Below the pieces are notes generated by a model, which was not told the DNA's origin, did no database searches, and saw only the letters and a program-made list of their open reading frames with translations. From NCBI GenBank assembly GCA_004335635.1, contig QAXH01002924.1:1-15809 (forward strand): a stretch of 15,809 bases of DNA. The letters run 5' to 3'. The translations under genes and the position numbers were made by a program. Shown in pieces: positions 7,602-15,809 of this stretch; the first letter of the stretch is position 1, and the number at the start of each line of letters is the position of its first letter. The DNA comes from Chloromonas sp. AAM2. Lineage: Eukaryota > Chlorophyta > Chlorophyceae > Chlamydomonadales > Chlamydomonadaceae.

Positions 7602-10600
7602 CTGCAGCAGCAAAATCACATGCATGGGTCAGTTGAGACGAAAGCCGTGTCGCACCCCGCGGACTTGGGTACGATATCCTGATACAAGTGATTTGTAACC
7701 ATTCCCTAGATCTTGTCTTGTAAATATCATTCGTGTTGAAGCAAGCAGGTGGATGCCGTCGGCCTCACAATGTCACCATCGAGAACACCAAAACCGTTTG
7801 CAGGGTTGTGTGTATAAGAGTTGCGTGCCTCCATACAGCTTGGCACCACGCACCCACTGTCACTGGTACGTGGCCTGTACTACGAGGAAGTACTGTGCAC
7901 TGTGTGATTGTTGTGACAATCGTCCGTGCTTACCACTTATCGTGAAGTCAAAAGTCATGCCCGATGCGCAGGTATCCCGCTCGTCCTCCTCCTGTTCCTG
8001 AACCTCCTCTTTCCCCTCCTCCTCCCCCTCCTGCTCTTTCTCTTCCTCGTCCTTGCCTTCGTCTCCATTACTACTAGTCGCAGTAGGCAGTGATAGGATG
8101 CCTGACGCCAGCAGAACCCCAGATGGTGATTTGTCATAAGCGGCGGTAGGCTGGTAAGGCGCAGAGTCTGATGCAACAGGAGCAGGTGAGACGCTTTCCT
8201 GCTCCTCAGCTTCTTCCTGATCCCTAGCTGGTTCTGCCTCTGGCTGCTCCTCTTCATCTGGCTTTGTTTGTGCTGCCGCCCCTTCCTCCTCCCCTGCCTG
8301 CTCCTCTCCCTCCTGCTCCTCCTCCGCCTCCTGCTTCTCCTCCTCTTCGTGTTCTTGCTGCTCGTCTATGGCTGCCGCTTCTGTCGGAGATGCAGTTGCT
8401 TCGCATGCCTCCTCGTCCTCGTCTCGTACTGCAACCTCTGCTTGTGCGTCTGACTGAACTTCCTCATCTGCCTCCGCCCCACCATCGGACTGTGCATCTT
8501 CAGGCGGCTGGGGCTCTTCTTCCTCCGGATGTACCTCTTCCTCTCCCGCCTGTGAAGCAGTTGCCTGCTTACTGGCCTGTGCGGCAGGTACAGGCGCCTC
8601 CGTATCCTGCCCTCGCAGCTCGGCCTCAACCTGGTTTCGCAGCATGTCCAAATCCAATGATTCACCAGACGCCTCCGCCTCCACTTCTTCCTCTGCTGTT
8701 TCTGGCGCAGGTGCAGGAACAGGCAACGCGCCTGCCCCACGGTTGTTGCGTGTGGGTGTGCTCCGTGCAGAGCTTTGGCGACTGGCAGTAGAGCCTGTCT
8801 GGCTACCACTTGCCCTGCCCTGTGCTGGCCTTGCCGCTGCTGCATCATGGGCATCAAGCATCCCGCCGCCCTGCACTGATTCCGGCAACCCCGTAGCCCG
8901 TGCTTTGTTGCTTTCGTTAGAGGACCGCCGCCTGCTGCGCTTGCTGTCATGGCTGGTCCTCGGACTGTCTTGCCCCAGGGAGGAGTCATTCGACAGGCGC
9001 CAAGGGTCTGCAGACGGGTCGTCCTTGTGAGGAACGCCAGTGTCTGTGCCCTGACTGCTAGCACGCCGGCTGCTCGCAGCTTCCGAGCCCTGGGACGCAC
9101 GGGAAGCAATCGGCTTGCTGGCGGGCTCTGCAGCTGCTGCTGGCTCCGTGGTTCCCCACATCGCAGCTGCCTGTGCCATAGCTTTGGCCCGTGCTTCCTC
9201 AATCCGCTGCCGAACTGAATCCGCTGCTGCCTGTGCAGCAGCCTCTGCAGGGGTCTTTGGCGTTTCATCCTCTTTGGGAGCGGCAGAGCTAGGCCTGGCT
9301 GTCACATCAACACTCAATGCACTTGCACTTGCACCTGCCGCCCCAGCCGCAGCTGCTGCTGGAGCCGCCGTTGAGGCGGGCTGCAAGGCCTCGTCATCTT
9401 CAGTGCCTGCACTGATGCCTGACTCGCTGCTATCGTCAAACCCGTCGTTGCTCTTGCCATTAGAGCTAGGCCCGGCGAGCCCGCTCATGGGACGATAGCT
9501 GAGGGACGATCGGACACCGCCTGGGGAGCCTGGGGCAGAAGGCGCAAGGCCTTTCCTTGCGCTACTTGGAAGACTGTTGCTGCTGCCTGCCTGTGCCTTG
9601 ACATACGGGGACATGGCTGTTGGGTGCCAGCTGCGTGTGCGGAGTGACTGTCGCGGGGAGCCGGGTGCAGATGCAGCGACACGACTGAGGGATGGGATCG
9701 AGTGTGGGCCGTCGGTGAGTCCATGCATGGGTGGTGCAGCTCTTGGAGTCTTGGCGCCTTCAGGTAGCGGTGCAAAGGTGGCACGACGTATCTCTCCACC
9801 AGACTGGCTTGATGGCCCGCCTGTGGCGTTGAGTGCTGCCATGCGGCCAGCCTCCCATGAAGCTGCCATTTTAGCAGCTTCAACCGCCTGCATGCTGTTG
9901 CTAGACATGGGTACGTTGGAGCGAGCTAGCACTGCAGCAGACGCTTGCTGAGCTGCCAGCAAGGACGCAAGTTGCGCTTGCACTTGTGCAGCAGCAGCGC
10001 GATCAGCATCGGCTTGTACTGCCTGCCGAGTGGCCTGCTGAGCTGCTGACTGCGCGGCATCAGCTGCGGCTTTGGCTGCCATGGAGAGCGCGTGTGTGGA
10101 GGTTTTCAAGTCCAAGTGCTCTTTCGCGACACGTTGCACTTCGGTTTGTGCTGCGGCGAGCTGCGCGCGAGTTGCTTCCAACTCCTTGGTCGCCTCTGCA
10201 GAGCTGCGCTTAGCAGCCTGTGCCGCGGCTTCCATTTGTGCAGCCGATTCTTCCGCTTGCTGCAGGGAGACCAAGAGCTCGCGGTTCATAGTGAGCAAGT
10301 CCTGCGCGTGCAACAGGCAAGCAAAGGGCATCATGAGAGGCCATTGGCTTTGCTTGCGTCCAGGCCATAACGTGTTGTCTCAGCGCCAGTACGTTGAGTA
10401 TCAAAACAGCGCGGCTCACGTTCCCATGTGTCGCACCTGCACTTCCTGCTGCACGCGCTCTTGCTTGCTGGTTTCGACCTGCACCTGCCAGACCGCAAAG
10501 CAAGATTGCACCAGCTGCATATCGGCTCGACACTGTGCACGATCCACAATTAGATGATGCCGTTGCCTGCATACAGGAGATGAGACAAATAGCCTTTAGT

Positions 10601-13464
10601 TGGAGTCAGCAGGGCCACTTCACAAGGCTCAGAGCAGCAAGCATATCGCTCGCAGAACTATAATGACTTCAGCGCAAGCGACCATACCTGGAGTTGGCAT
10701 ACGCATTCCAGACACCAAAAGCGCGTGACAGCAAGCCAACCCGTGCATGCCCTTCTGCCTTCGCTATCCGCAGCCGCCGGCGCTGGCCTGCCTCTACGGC
10801 TCCTCGCCATCCGTAGAAAGCCTTGGTCATGGTCACCTGCGCCACAAGTAATTGCAGACTGTTCTGAAAGGCAGCAAACACTACACTGGCTTCAATGGTC
10901 TGATCTAACGCTACGCATTGTTGGCGTGGTATGGCGTGGTATCATGACACGCAACGACCAGCTTCTTACCTTGCGAGCATGCACTTCTGCGTGGACGAGC
11001 TTGCCTCGGTCACAGCACGCCTCGTCAAGGGCCGACCGCCATGCCCGGAATGCCTGGAAGGCCAGTGGGCACAACACAACATAAAGGCACAGCATGACAA
11101 CACGCGTCACGGTTCCTGCATGGAACACATGCAACTTATCATGTCTGATGACTGAAGTGCTGATGCTCCAGTACCTATGCTCCAGTACCTGTGCTCCAGT
11201 ACCAATGCTCCAGTACCTTGGCGAGCTTGAAGTTCAGCATGTAATCGAACACTCTCTGCGCATGCTGTGCCGCCAGCACCTGCCCCAACCAAGCTCGAAG
11301 CACGCCCTGCTTGCATCTCGCTTGTTCATGCCTGCGCAAGGCCATAAGCAAGTACGAGATACTCAGGCTAGCGACGACTGGTTGACATACTATTCAATCT
11401 GATTTGCATCTGGTTTGCATCAATCTGATTTGCATCTGATTTGCATCAAAGCCAGATGTAACGTGTTCAGACAAGGCACGGGACTCTCTCACAGCAAACA
11501 GTCAAGGTGCAGCTGAGGTACCATTGCACCTGGACGAGGCATATCACATGCTCACCTGATGGCCTTGCCCGCCTTGCATGCCATGGCGTGGTAATGCTTT
11601 ATGCCCTCTCCCCATGCGCGCAGGGCCTTGAGCATCAGTCGCCGCCGCCGCCATCGCCTAGCCCGCCGCAGCCTGCAGGACAGAACGCATCACAATTTCA
11701 ACAGCAAAGATGAGCTGCTGTCATCTGGCAATGGCTTCCCACTCGGTGCTGCTGACCATCAACTGTGATCCAGAGGAGTTCGAAACTGCCACAGTGCCAC
11801 AGTCAAACGAGGTTAAACTGTCACCCTGGACAAAGAGGGTTGCACAATGGTAGCGACACAGCTTCAAGGTGTCGCTACCAGGAGCTACGCAGCCGTATTC
11901 ATTGCTGTTGATTCTCTCAGCATGCTTTTCTGTCTCAAGGCTCCCAAACTCACTTTGCTGCTGCCATCTCCGCCTCCACAGGGGACCTGTGGTCGTCCTC
12001 CTCGCTGGGGTCCGGGTACACCCAGCCAAAGCGCCTGTAACACGGCAACCAGGACTCAGCAGAGAGGTAAAGGTCTTTAGTGAAGGCCATTGGCAGAGAG
12101 GTCAAGGTCTTCGGTAAAGATGATTGGTTGAGATTACTGAAGGTCTTTGGTAACGTCTTTGGTGAAGTGTTTTTGGTTAGGCCATAGCACCATGTGACAG
12201 GTCCTGGTCAACAACTGATGTCACGGTGATTGCCAGGGTAGAGGCGCATACTGGCTGATGCAGACCACATGAGGCTTCACCATGCCGGCTAGGTGGGTGC
12301 GAACCTGGGCGCCTGCTGCAGGTTGGGCTGCAGGATGGTCCAGTAGGAGGCCGCAGTGCAGCTGTCACCGCCCCAGTCAGACACGTGATCGGTGGCCGGC
12401 CTGTATGGCAGGAAATACAAATACCACGGTGTGTGCTCTATCAACCAGCTGACAGCAGGTGTAGCGAGGTGTACGCTTCCAGCACATGTATTAATGCAAG
12501 AGATGGCCGGCATGGTAGTGCAGACAAACCACTACGCCATTCCTTCATCTGGCAGTTTGGGTCTGCTTTGTAGCCCTGCCGTACCATACGTAATGCCTAG
12601 CAGCGCGATCTATCACTCTGCATGCCACGTCAAGCCTCTTTGCCCTGGCTTTGTCCGTATTGCAGGTAGGACGTTCATACGTGCACCAATTCTAGGTAGG
12701 AGCCCAGTGGCACCACGCCACCGATTGCTCACCTGGTAGACACAGCAGACAGCGGCCGCACTTTGCCATTGCCTAGCTGCGTGTAGGCCACCAACGTAGC
12801 ACTAGCCTCCTCCTGTCTTGCCGCCAAAGCCTGTTCAGACGGAATCGCATAGTGTGTGGTAGTGCTTGACGGCCGTTGGCTGTACTGATCGTAAGTTGTC
12901 CGGTGGCTGACAGCACTGCTAGGGCGCTGCCTGGGAGTACTAGCAGCGGCCCACAGGGGGTTGAACTGATGCTCCCCTGGGCTGCTTGGGCGGGTGAAGC
13001 TATTCGAAAGTGGAATCTGGGGAGCGGCCCACAGGGTTGGGCTGGTTATTGTGGGTGTGGATGGTCGCTCCTGCAGCTGCAGCTGCTCCTGTTGCTGTCG
13101 CTGGTGCAGGTGCTGTTGCGGCTGCTGTTGCATTACTGGTGTGGTGGCAGACAGTGGCCGCAGCCTGTTGCCGGGGCTGGGCGGCGGCCGGTGGTAGGCT
13201 GCTGAGGCTGGGCGTGTTTGGCTGTGGGATGGCGTGACATATGTGGCCCATAGCTCGCCAGGTGCCTGCCAAACATAGTCATGAGCATGAACATCAGCAA
13301 GTAGTTACAGCGTTCCACTGACTTCATGTTGTTAAACCACACGGACGGACGTGGTGTCATCAGGCTTTGCAGCCATGTGAGCCCACGCAAATGGCGCAAA
13401 ACTGACATGGTGGCTGGTTGCAGCTGCATTGTCTGTGTCTGTGTCAGACCTCAGCAGCTGCCAT
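6787..13464 (-). CDS. Large Sfi1-type centrin-binding-repeat protein, probably centrosome or basal body
   Basis: Exons in reading order: 13464-13450 (tentative, MAAAE), 13265-12733, 12400-12305, 12034-11954, 11672-11556, 11331-11217, 11053-10970, 10863-10688 (or from 10836), 10566-10437, 10301-7934 and 7601-6787. All have GT-AG borders; the 12305 donor (GTTCGC) is the weakest. They total 4530 nt, about 1509 residues. The order is an RPxS/LWA-repeat and poly-Gln N-terminus; a linker with WVYPDPSEEDD; six Sfi1-like repeats (LRAW, LRAW, FRAW, FYGW, FGVW, FAVW); a heptad-like coiled coil starting DLLTMNRELLVSLQQAEE; a Ser/Pro/Ala-rich region; a long Glu-rich stretch; and a Ser/Arg-rich tail ending AAAMLRT. 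Sfi1 repeats are known to bind centrin along a long helix, so a centriole, basal-body or fibre role is inferred. The first exon is uncertain; another in-frame ATG at 13376 is possible. Confidence 0.72.
7934..10301 (-). other. Giant low-complexity exon: coiled coil, Ser/Pro/Ala-rich and Glu-rich
   Basis: This 2,368-base exon (about 789 residues) of the Sfi1-like gene begins with roughly 130 residues of Ala/Gln-rich coiled coil. It then becomes Ser/Pro/Gly-rich with SPR and RPSSA-type motifs, passes through an Ala-rich segment, and ends in a strongly acidic region with many EEE and EEQEGEE strings. It closes with TCASGMTFDFTIS before a GTAAGC donor. Most of it looks disordered. The long open frames on the opposite strand here (for example 8264-8791) are shadows of the biased composition. 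Confidence 0.7.
10864..10942. repeat. Intronic direct repeat TGGCGTGGTA
   Basis: Two adjacent copies of TGGCGTGGTAT/C at about 10922-10942 lie in the short intron between the third and fourth Sfi1-repeat exons. No role can be assigned. Confidence 0.35.
11162..11217. repeat. Four 14-base tandem repeats carrying iterated 5' splice sites
   Basis: Four copies of a 14-base unit with core TGCTCCAGTACC fill 11162-11217. Read on the minus strand each copy contains GGTACTGGAGCA, so the GGTACT donor ending the exon at 11217 is followed by three near-identical donor-like sites, each 14 bases further into the intron. Confidence 0.7.
11399..11446. repeat. Array of four CTG[AG]TTTGCAT units in an intron
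   Basis: Four 11-base units lie at 11399-11409, 11410-11420, 11425-11435 and 11436-11446, in the intron between the first and second Sfi1-repeat exons. Three are identical and one has G for A. The core ATTTGCAT matches the octamer known from animal POU factors, but that is probably coincidence in an alga. Confidence 0.6.
11848..11880. repeat. Perfect 12-bp inverted repeat, intronic hairpin
   Basis: TGGTAGCGACAC at 11848-11859 and its exact complement at 11869-11880 leave a 9-base loop that can itself pair CTT with AAG. It lies in the intron between the acidic linker exon and the first Sfi1-repeat exon. Confidence 0.65.
12061..12175. repeat. Degenerate 34-base intronic minisatellite
   Basis: Two clear copies of a 34-base unit (starting AGAGAGGTaAAGGTCTT at 12061 and 12095) are followed by a more diverged third with two internal copies of GTCTTTGGT. 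On the minus strand it makes a pyrimidine-rich tract some 30 bases upstream of the acceptor for the exon at 12034. Confidence 0.5.
12733..13265 (-). other. N-terminal RPxS / LWA repeat region with poly-Gln
   Basis: This exon of about 177 residues repeats the motif RP[ASL]S or RPST roughly seven times and the motif LWA three times (ELWATYV, TLWAAPQ, PLWAAAS). Each LWA is followed 7 to 11 residues later by an RP[AS]S. Two of the LWA segments share the same 12 bases, CTGTGGGCCGCT. A Gln-rich run (QQQPQQHLHQRQQQEQ) sits between the first and second LWA units. No known domain was recognised; it looks like a disordered scaffold of short linear motifs. Confidence 0.6.
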
Positions 13465-14038
13465 GGAAGGATGAGCAAGAATTTTGTCGTGACGCACCTG
13501 TTGGGCTGCTGTGTCCAAAAGCGCAAGCTTGTCTGCATGCTTGTGGCCCGACCAGTGGGTCGTTTGGTAGCCCAGGTGCGCGTCTGCACGAGACATCTGC
13601 ATGGAACTCCGCGGCAAGCCTTAGCATGCGCCTTGTAAACCCGGCAGTAGCATGCTCAAACTCCTAGCCAAGGCAAGTCTCATGCAGCACAAGGGCGATG
13701 AATCTGCTCTGGAATTACAAAGCCGGGCCCGGGTGTTTTCGTTCAAGGCCGTACAGGGTTTTTGCGCCGATTCAAGCTTACGCCTCAAGCATGTGAATAG
13801 GCTGATAAACTTCCCCGAGCGTAGGCATGAGGCGTGATGCCGGGTGAAGAAAAGCCGGGTCAACCTGTCACGTGGGCGAGTACGGCAACCCGCTGCAACT
13901 TTCAAACAGACCAATGCCATCTCTTCTCTGCTTCCAAGGCCATCTGTGGCAAGGCATGCGTGAACTATACGGCTGATCTTACCTCGATACTTCCAGATCA
14001 CCCGTGCTGGAGTCCTGGTGCAGGATGCCACTGATTAT
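13465..14038. other. Spacer between two minus-strand genes
   Basis: This is about 570 bases between the tentative start of the Sfi1-like gene and the stop of the next minus-strand gene. It holds a minus-strand TGTAA at 13719-13715, about 320 bases past that stop and a candidate polyadenylation signal. A small splice-bordered segment at 14011-13980 (DSSTGDLEVS before GTAAGA) could be a 5' exon of either a minor transcript or the Sfi1-like gene, but its phase does not match the next exon. Confidence 0.4.
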
Positions 14039-14112
14039 TCAAGCGATGTTGTCCATCTTGCCCAGAAGCAAGTTTTGCAGCCAGCCGGCTGCCTTGCTTA
14101 GCTCTCTTGCGC
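14039..14112 (-). CDS. Probable last exon of an unidentified minus-strand gene
   Basis: After a CAG acceptor (ATTATATCCAG) the frame reads ARELSKAAGWLQNLLLGKMD and stops at TGA (14041-14039), 74 bases with a phase-1 start. The sequence is amphipathic and looks coding, but it is short. A possible preceding exon at about 14499-14470 (SLPLQTDY, phase-1 donor GTATGC) would fit in phase. A second splice-bordered segment near 14311-14282 (KARKKDDWS) would not. No family is recognised. Confidence 0.35.
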
Positions 14113-14319
14113 CTGGATATAATGCAGCCCTAAGAAACAGCCCAAGGCATAGATGTAGGGTTAGGTGCGGATGCCTGGTTCTTTTGATTTGCATGATTAT
14201 TCTCCATGAATTATTCCATAAAAACGTGGAAACGGTGGGGTTACCCCAGCCTCTCTTGCGCCTTTGCTCCTTCCCTTACTGACTCCAGTCGTCCTTCTTC
14301 CTGGCCTTCTGGTACCTTA

Positions 14320-14459
14320 GCTTTTAGTGTAGATTATGTATACTATGTAGACCTGTTTCAGAATTGAATGAAAGGGAGAACACAGAGGGTTGAGAGAGGA
14401 GAGGGGAGGGAGGCAAGCGCTACCAGGTCTCCATGTATACATGATCTACACTAACAAGC
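14320..14459. repeat. Imperfect inverted repeat with 36-nt arms
   Basis: Arms at 14320-14355 and 14424-14459 are complementary apart from a few mismatches and two single-base gaps. Shared blocks include TTAGTGTAGAT, ATGTATAC and AGACCTG. The 68-base centre is strongly purine-rich (GA). It could be a small non-autonomous element (MITE-like) or a structured RNA; no target-site duplication was evident and no transposase is present. Confidence 0.6.
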
Positions 14460-15541
14460 ATGCGCATACCATAGTCTGTTTGCAATGGCAAGCTGCCGAC
14501 TGGTATGCCGGTATAATCAAATGGCATTCATGGCATGTGAACAACGTTCATAAAAAGACACTCGCGTGCTAAGCCATTGGCTGCTTGTCAGGCCCGACAC
14601 TCCAAGACTGGCAGACCCAAAGACGGTACAGCTAGGTCTCTGGGTCTCTAGATTTCTTAGTCTGCGCCTGGGAGGTTCTCAGGACAACCATGATACAGAT
14701 CAGGGTATTTGCCTGCTACACCAAGGGGCGCGTTCGGCACTCTCCTGCGAAACTAAGGACATGATGTTACGCGGCACACATCGATACCTGCCAGATGCCC
14801 ACAGACCTGAAGACGTTACCATTGTACGGCATGGACTTGGGACTCCGTGCTTCTCAGTCTGGTATCAGCCAACCAGGTGCATGCATGCGACTGGGCCGCT
14901 ACATGGTTGCGCTTAGGCAGCACCCAGAATACCAGAGACTCAGACTGAGTATACGGGCCGGCTCAGGCTTGTAGTGTAGTGTAGGTTCATGCAACTCACA
15001 TCTTGGCGCAACACATCAAGCACGGCTATCAATTTGACGTGACTTGACACCCGATCCCCGGCCTACGGGTTTTACAAGATTTACATGTGCCCCCCTGTAT
15101 GTTGTCAAAATGCATGCAAGGAGACAGACTAACTGTGATTCATACCGATTTCTGGACTTACCTGAAATGGCTTGTAAACGTTGTAATCCTTGTACTACGA
15201 TCGGCTTCAAGCTGCCTCCCCGCCCTGCAGCTCTGGTATCTGGGTTTCGTGATCTGCTGCTTGAAACGAAGCCCTGGCTGGTTGTGGCCACAGCCAAGGG
15301 TTTAGGCAAAGACTCAGAGATCCAAACACTCTCACAGCCTAACTGACTGAGGCTGGTGGCAGCAGGCCTGGTTGTCGAGGAGTAAGCAGTTGGTGCTCAG
15401 TTGCGCATGTTTTGTGGACACCAACAGCATCATCACCTGCACAAGGACATCAGCGACTGTTATGTGACATCATAAGGTTGATAGTACCAACAGAAGGTGT
15501 TGTGCCCACTTTCAGCATTTGCGCTGCATTGTAGATCAATC

Positions 15542-15760
15542 GTACCCAGAGACCCAGAAAGTGGCATGCAAGGCTTGGGATGCAGCTCATAGTTTGTACC
15601 CAGAGACCCACAGACCCAGACACTCAGCGCAGGACATAAAGAATGGCACACGCAAGGGCTTGGGATGGAAGACAGCAGTAAGTGTATAACCAGAAATCCA
15701 GAGACCATGAAACTGCAACAGTCGAGGACTGTGTGCATGCGAGGACTGGGTCAGGGCTTA
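15542..15760. repeat. Degenerate repeats built on GTACCCAGAGACCCA
   Basis: Two copies begin with GTACCCAGAGACCCA at 15542 and 15596. Each continues through GGCA, a GCAAGG block and CTTGGGATG, though the second carries extra bases. A weaker third copy begins near 15690 (CCAGAAATCCAGAGACC). Related CCCAGA/GACCCA strings occur near 14612-14650 and 14922-14945. Confidence 0.45.
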
Positions 15761-15809
15761 GGTTCCTACATATCAAGCGAGAGAATGCGCTGATATGTAG
15801 AATACCAAC

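Larger units (their letters stand above)
10437..11672 (-). other. Six Sfi1-type tryptophan repeats
   Basis: Five small exons (11672-11556, 11331-11217, 11053-10970, 10863-10688, 10566-10437) encode six helices with the core [LF]-x-x-W: MLKALRAWGEG, KQGVLRAWLGQ, AFRAWRSALDE, TKAFYGWRGAVEA, LSRAFGVWNAY and SCFAVWQVQVE. Counting residues from W to W gives 33, 29, 42, 33 and 33. The 42 becomes 33 if the exon starts at 10836 instead of 10863. A spacing near 33 residues with Leu/Phe three before Trp is the hallmark of Sfi1 centrin-binding repeats. The recurrence of 33 across independently predicted splice junctions supports both the domain and the exon model. Confidence 0.78.
14113..15809. other. 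Region without a supported gene apart from possible small exons
   Basis: Open frames here, such as 14566-14916 and 15044-15346 on the plus strand, have no recognisable domain, no consistent splice partners and mixed composition. The interval contains an inverted repeat (14320-14459), a GA-rich tract (about 14366-14415) and degenerate CCCAGAGACC repeats toward the right end. Upstream exons of the minus-strand gene ending at 14039 may lie here unseen. Confidence 0.45.

Noticed and set aside
8264..8791. Pro/Leu-rich plus-strand open frame
   Set aside because: It is the mirror of the Glu-rich minus-strand exon; the proline and leucine runs are CTC/CCT codons opposite GAG/AGG.
11399..11446. CRISPR-like or satellite array
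   Set aside because: There are only four 11-base units with almost no spacers inside an intron of a eukaryotic gene; not a CRISPR array.
11721..12029. 102-codon minus-strand frame
   Set aside because: It overlaps the WVYPDP exon in another frame, contains the intronic hairpin and lacks a donor site at its end.
13133..13429. Minus-strand frame with LLMFMLMTMF just upstream of the N-terminal exon of the Sfi1-like gene
   Set aside because: Its frame does not join the RPxS/LWA exon in phase, and the hydrophobic run coincides with the pyrimidine-rich intron end before the acceptor at 13266; kept as intron.
15016..15346. Open frames on both strands near the right end
   Set aside because: They have no domain, no splice partners with matching phase and no codon pattern distinguishing them from chance.

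Overview
The window looks like the left end of a chromosome from a eukaryote, most likely a chlorophyte green alga; the lineage is inferred. Evidence for this is a perfect C-rich tandem array at bases 1-63 that reads (TAGGG)n toward the terminus, genes cut into many small GT-AG exons that splice in phase, Ala/Ser/Gln/Glu-rich low-complexity protein, and TGTAA elements of the kind green algae use as polyadenylation signals. No bacterial operon, rRNA, CRISPR or transposase was seen.

Layout. (1) 1-63: telomere of 5-base repeats. (2) 57-3051, minus strand: a cyclic-nucleotide-binding-domain (CNBD) protein in four exons. It runs into the telomere, and its stop codon is made by the telomeric repeat. 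The CNBD is split by a Ser/Pro/poly-Ala insert of about 190 residues. (3) 3052-3481: divergent intergenic region. (4) 3482-6198, plus strand: a nine-exon gene for a small, mostly helical protein of about 245 residues, with a signal peptide and a C-terminal ADEL ER-retrieval signal. Its family was not recognised. (5) 6199-6786: convergent 3' region. (6) 6787 to about 13464, minus strand: an eleven-exon gene for a protein of about 1,500 residues. It has an N-terminal RPxS/LWA-repeat region with poly-Gln, then six Sfi1-type (centrin-binding) tryptophan repeats with a dominant 33-residue spacing, a coiled coil, a very acidic low-complexity region and a Ser/Arg-rich tail. (7) 13465-14038: spacer. 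(8) 14039-14112, minus: probable last exon of a further gene whose upstream exons are unresolved. (9) 14113-15809: mostly non-coding as far as I can see, with a 36-nt-arm inverted repeat and degenerate short repeats.

The genes were reconstructed by hand from splice sites and reading phase. Exon lengths sum to a multiple of three in all three full models (1188, 738 and 4530 nt), which supports them. The CNBD protein and the Sfi1-like protein share short GR[ILV]xM / SGRLx motifs in their disordered parts, and the Sfi1-like protein suggests a centrosome or basal-body role. The ER protein has no evident functional link to either. The strongest oddities are the 5-base telomere, the gene broken exactly at it, the interrupted CNBD, and several intronic or splice-site repeats in the Sfi1-like gene.
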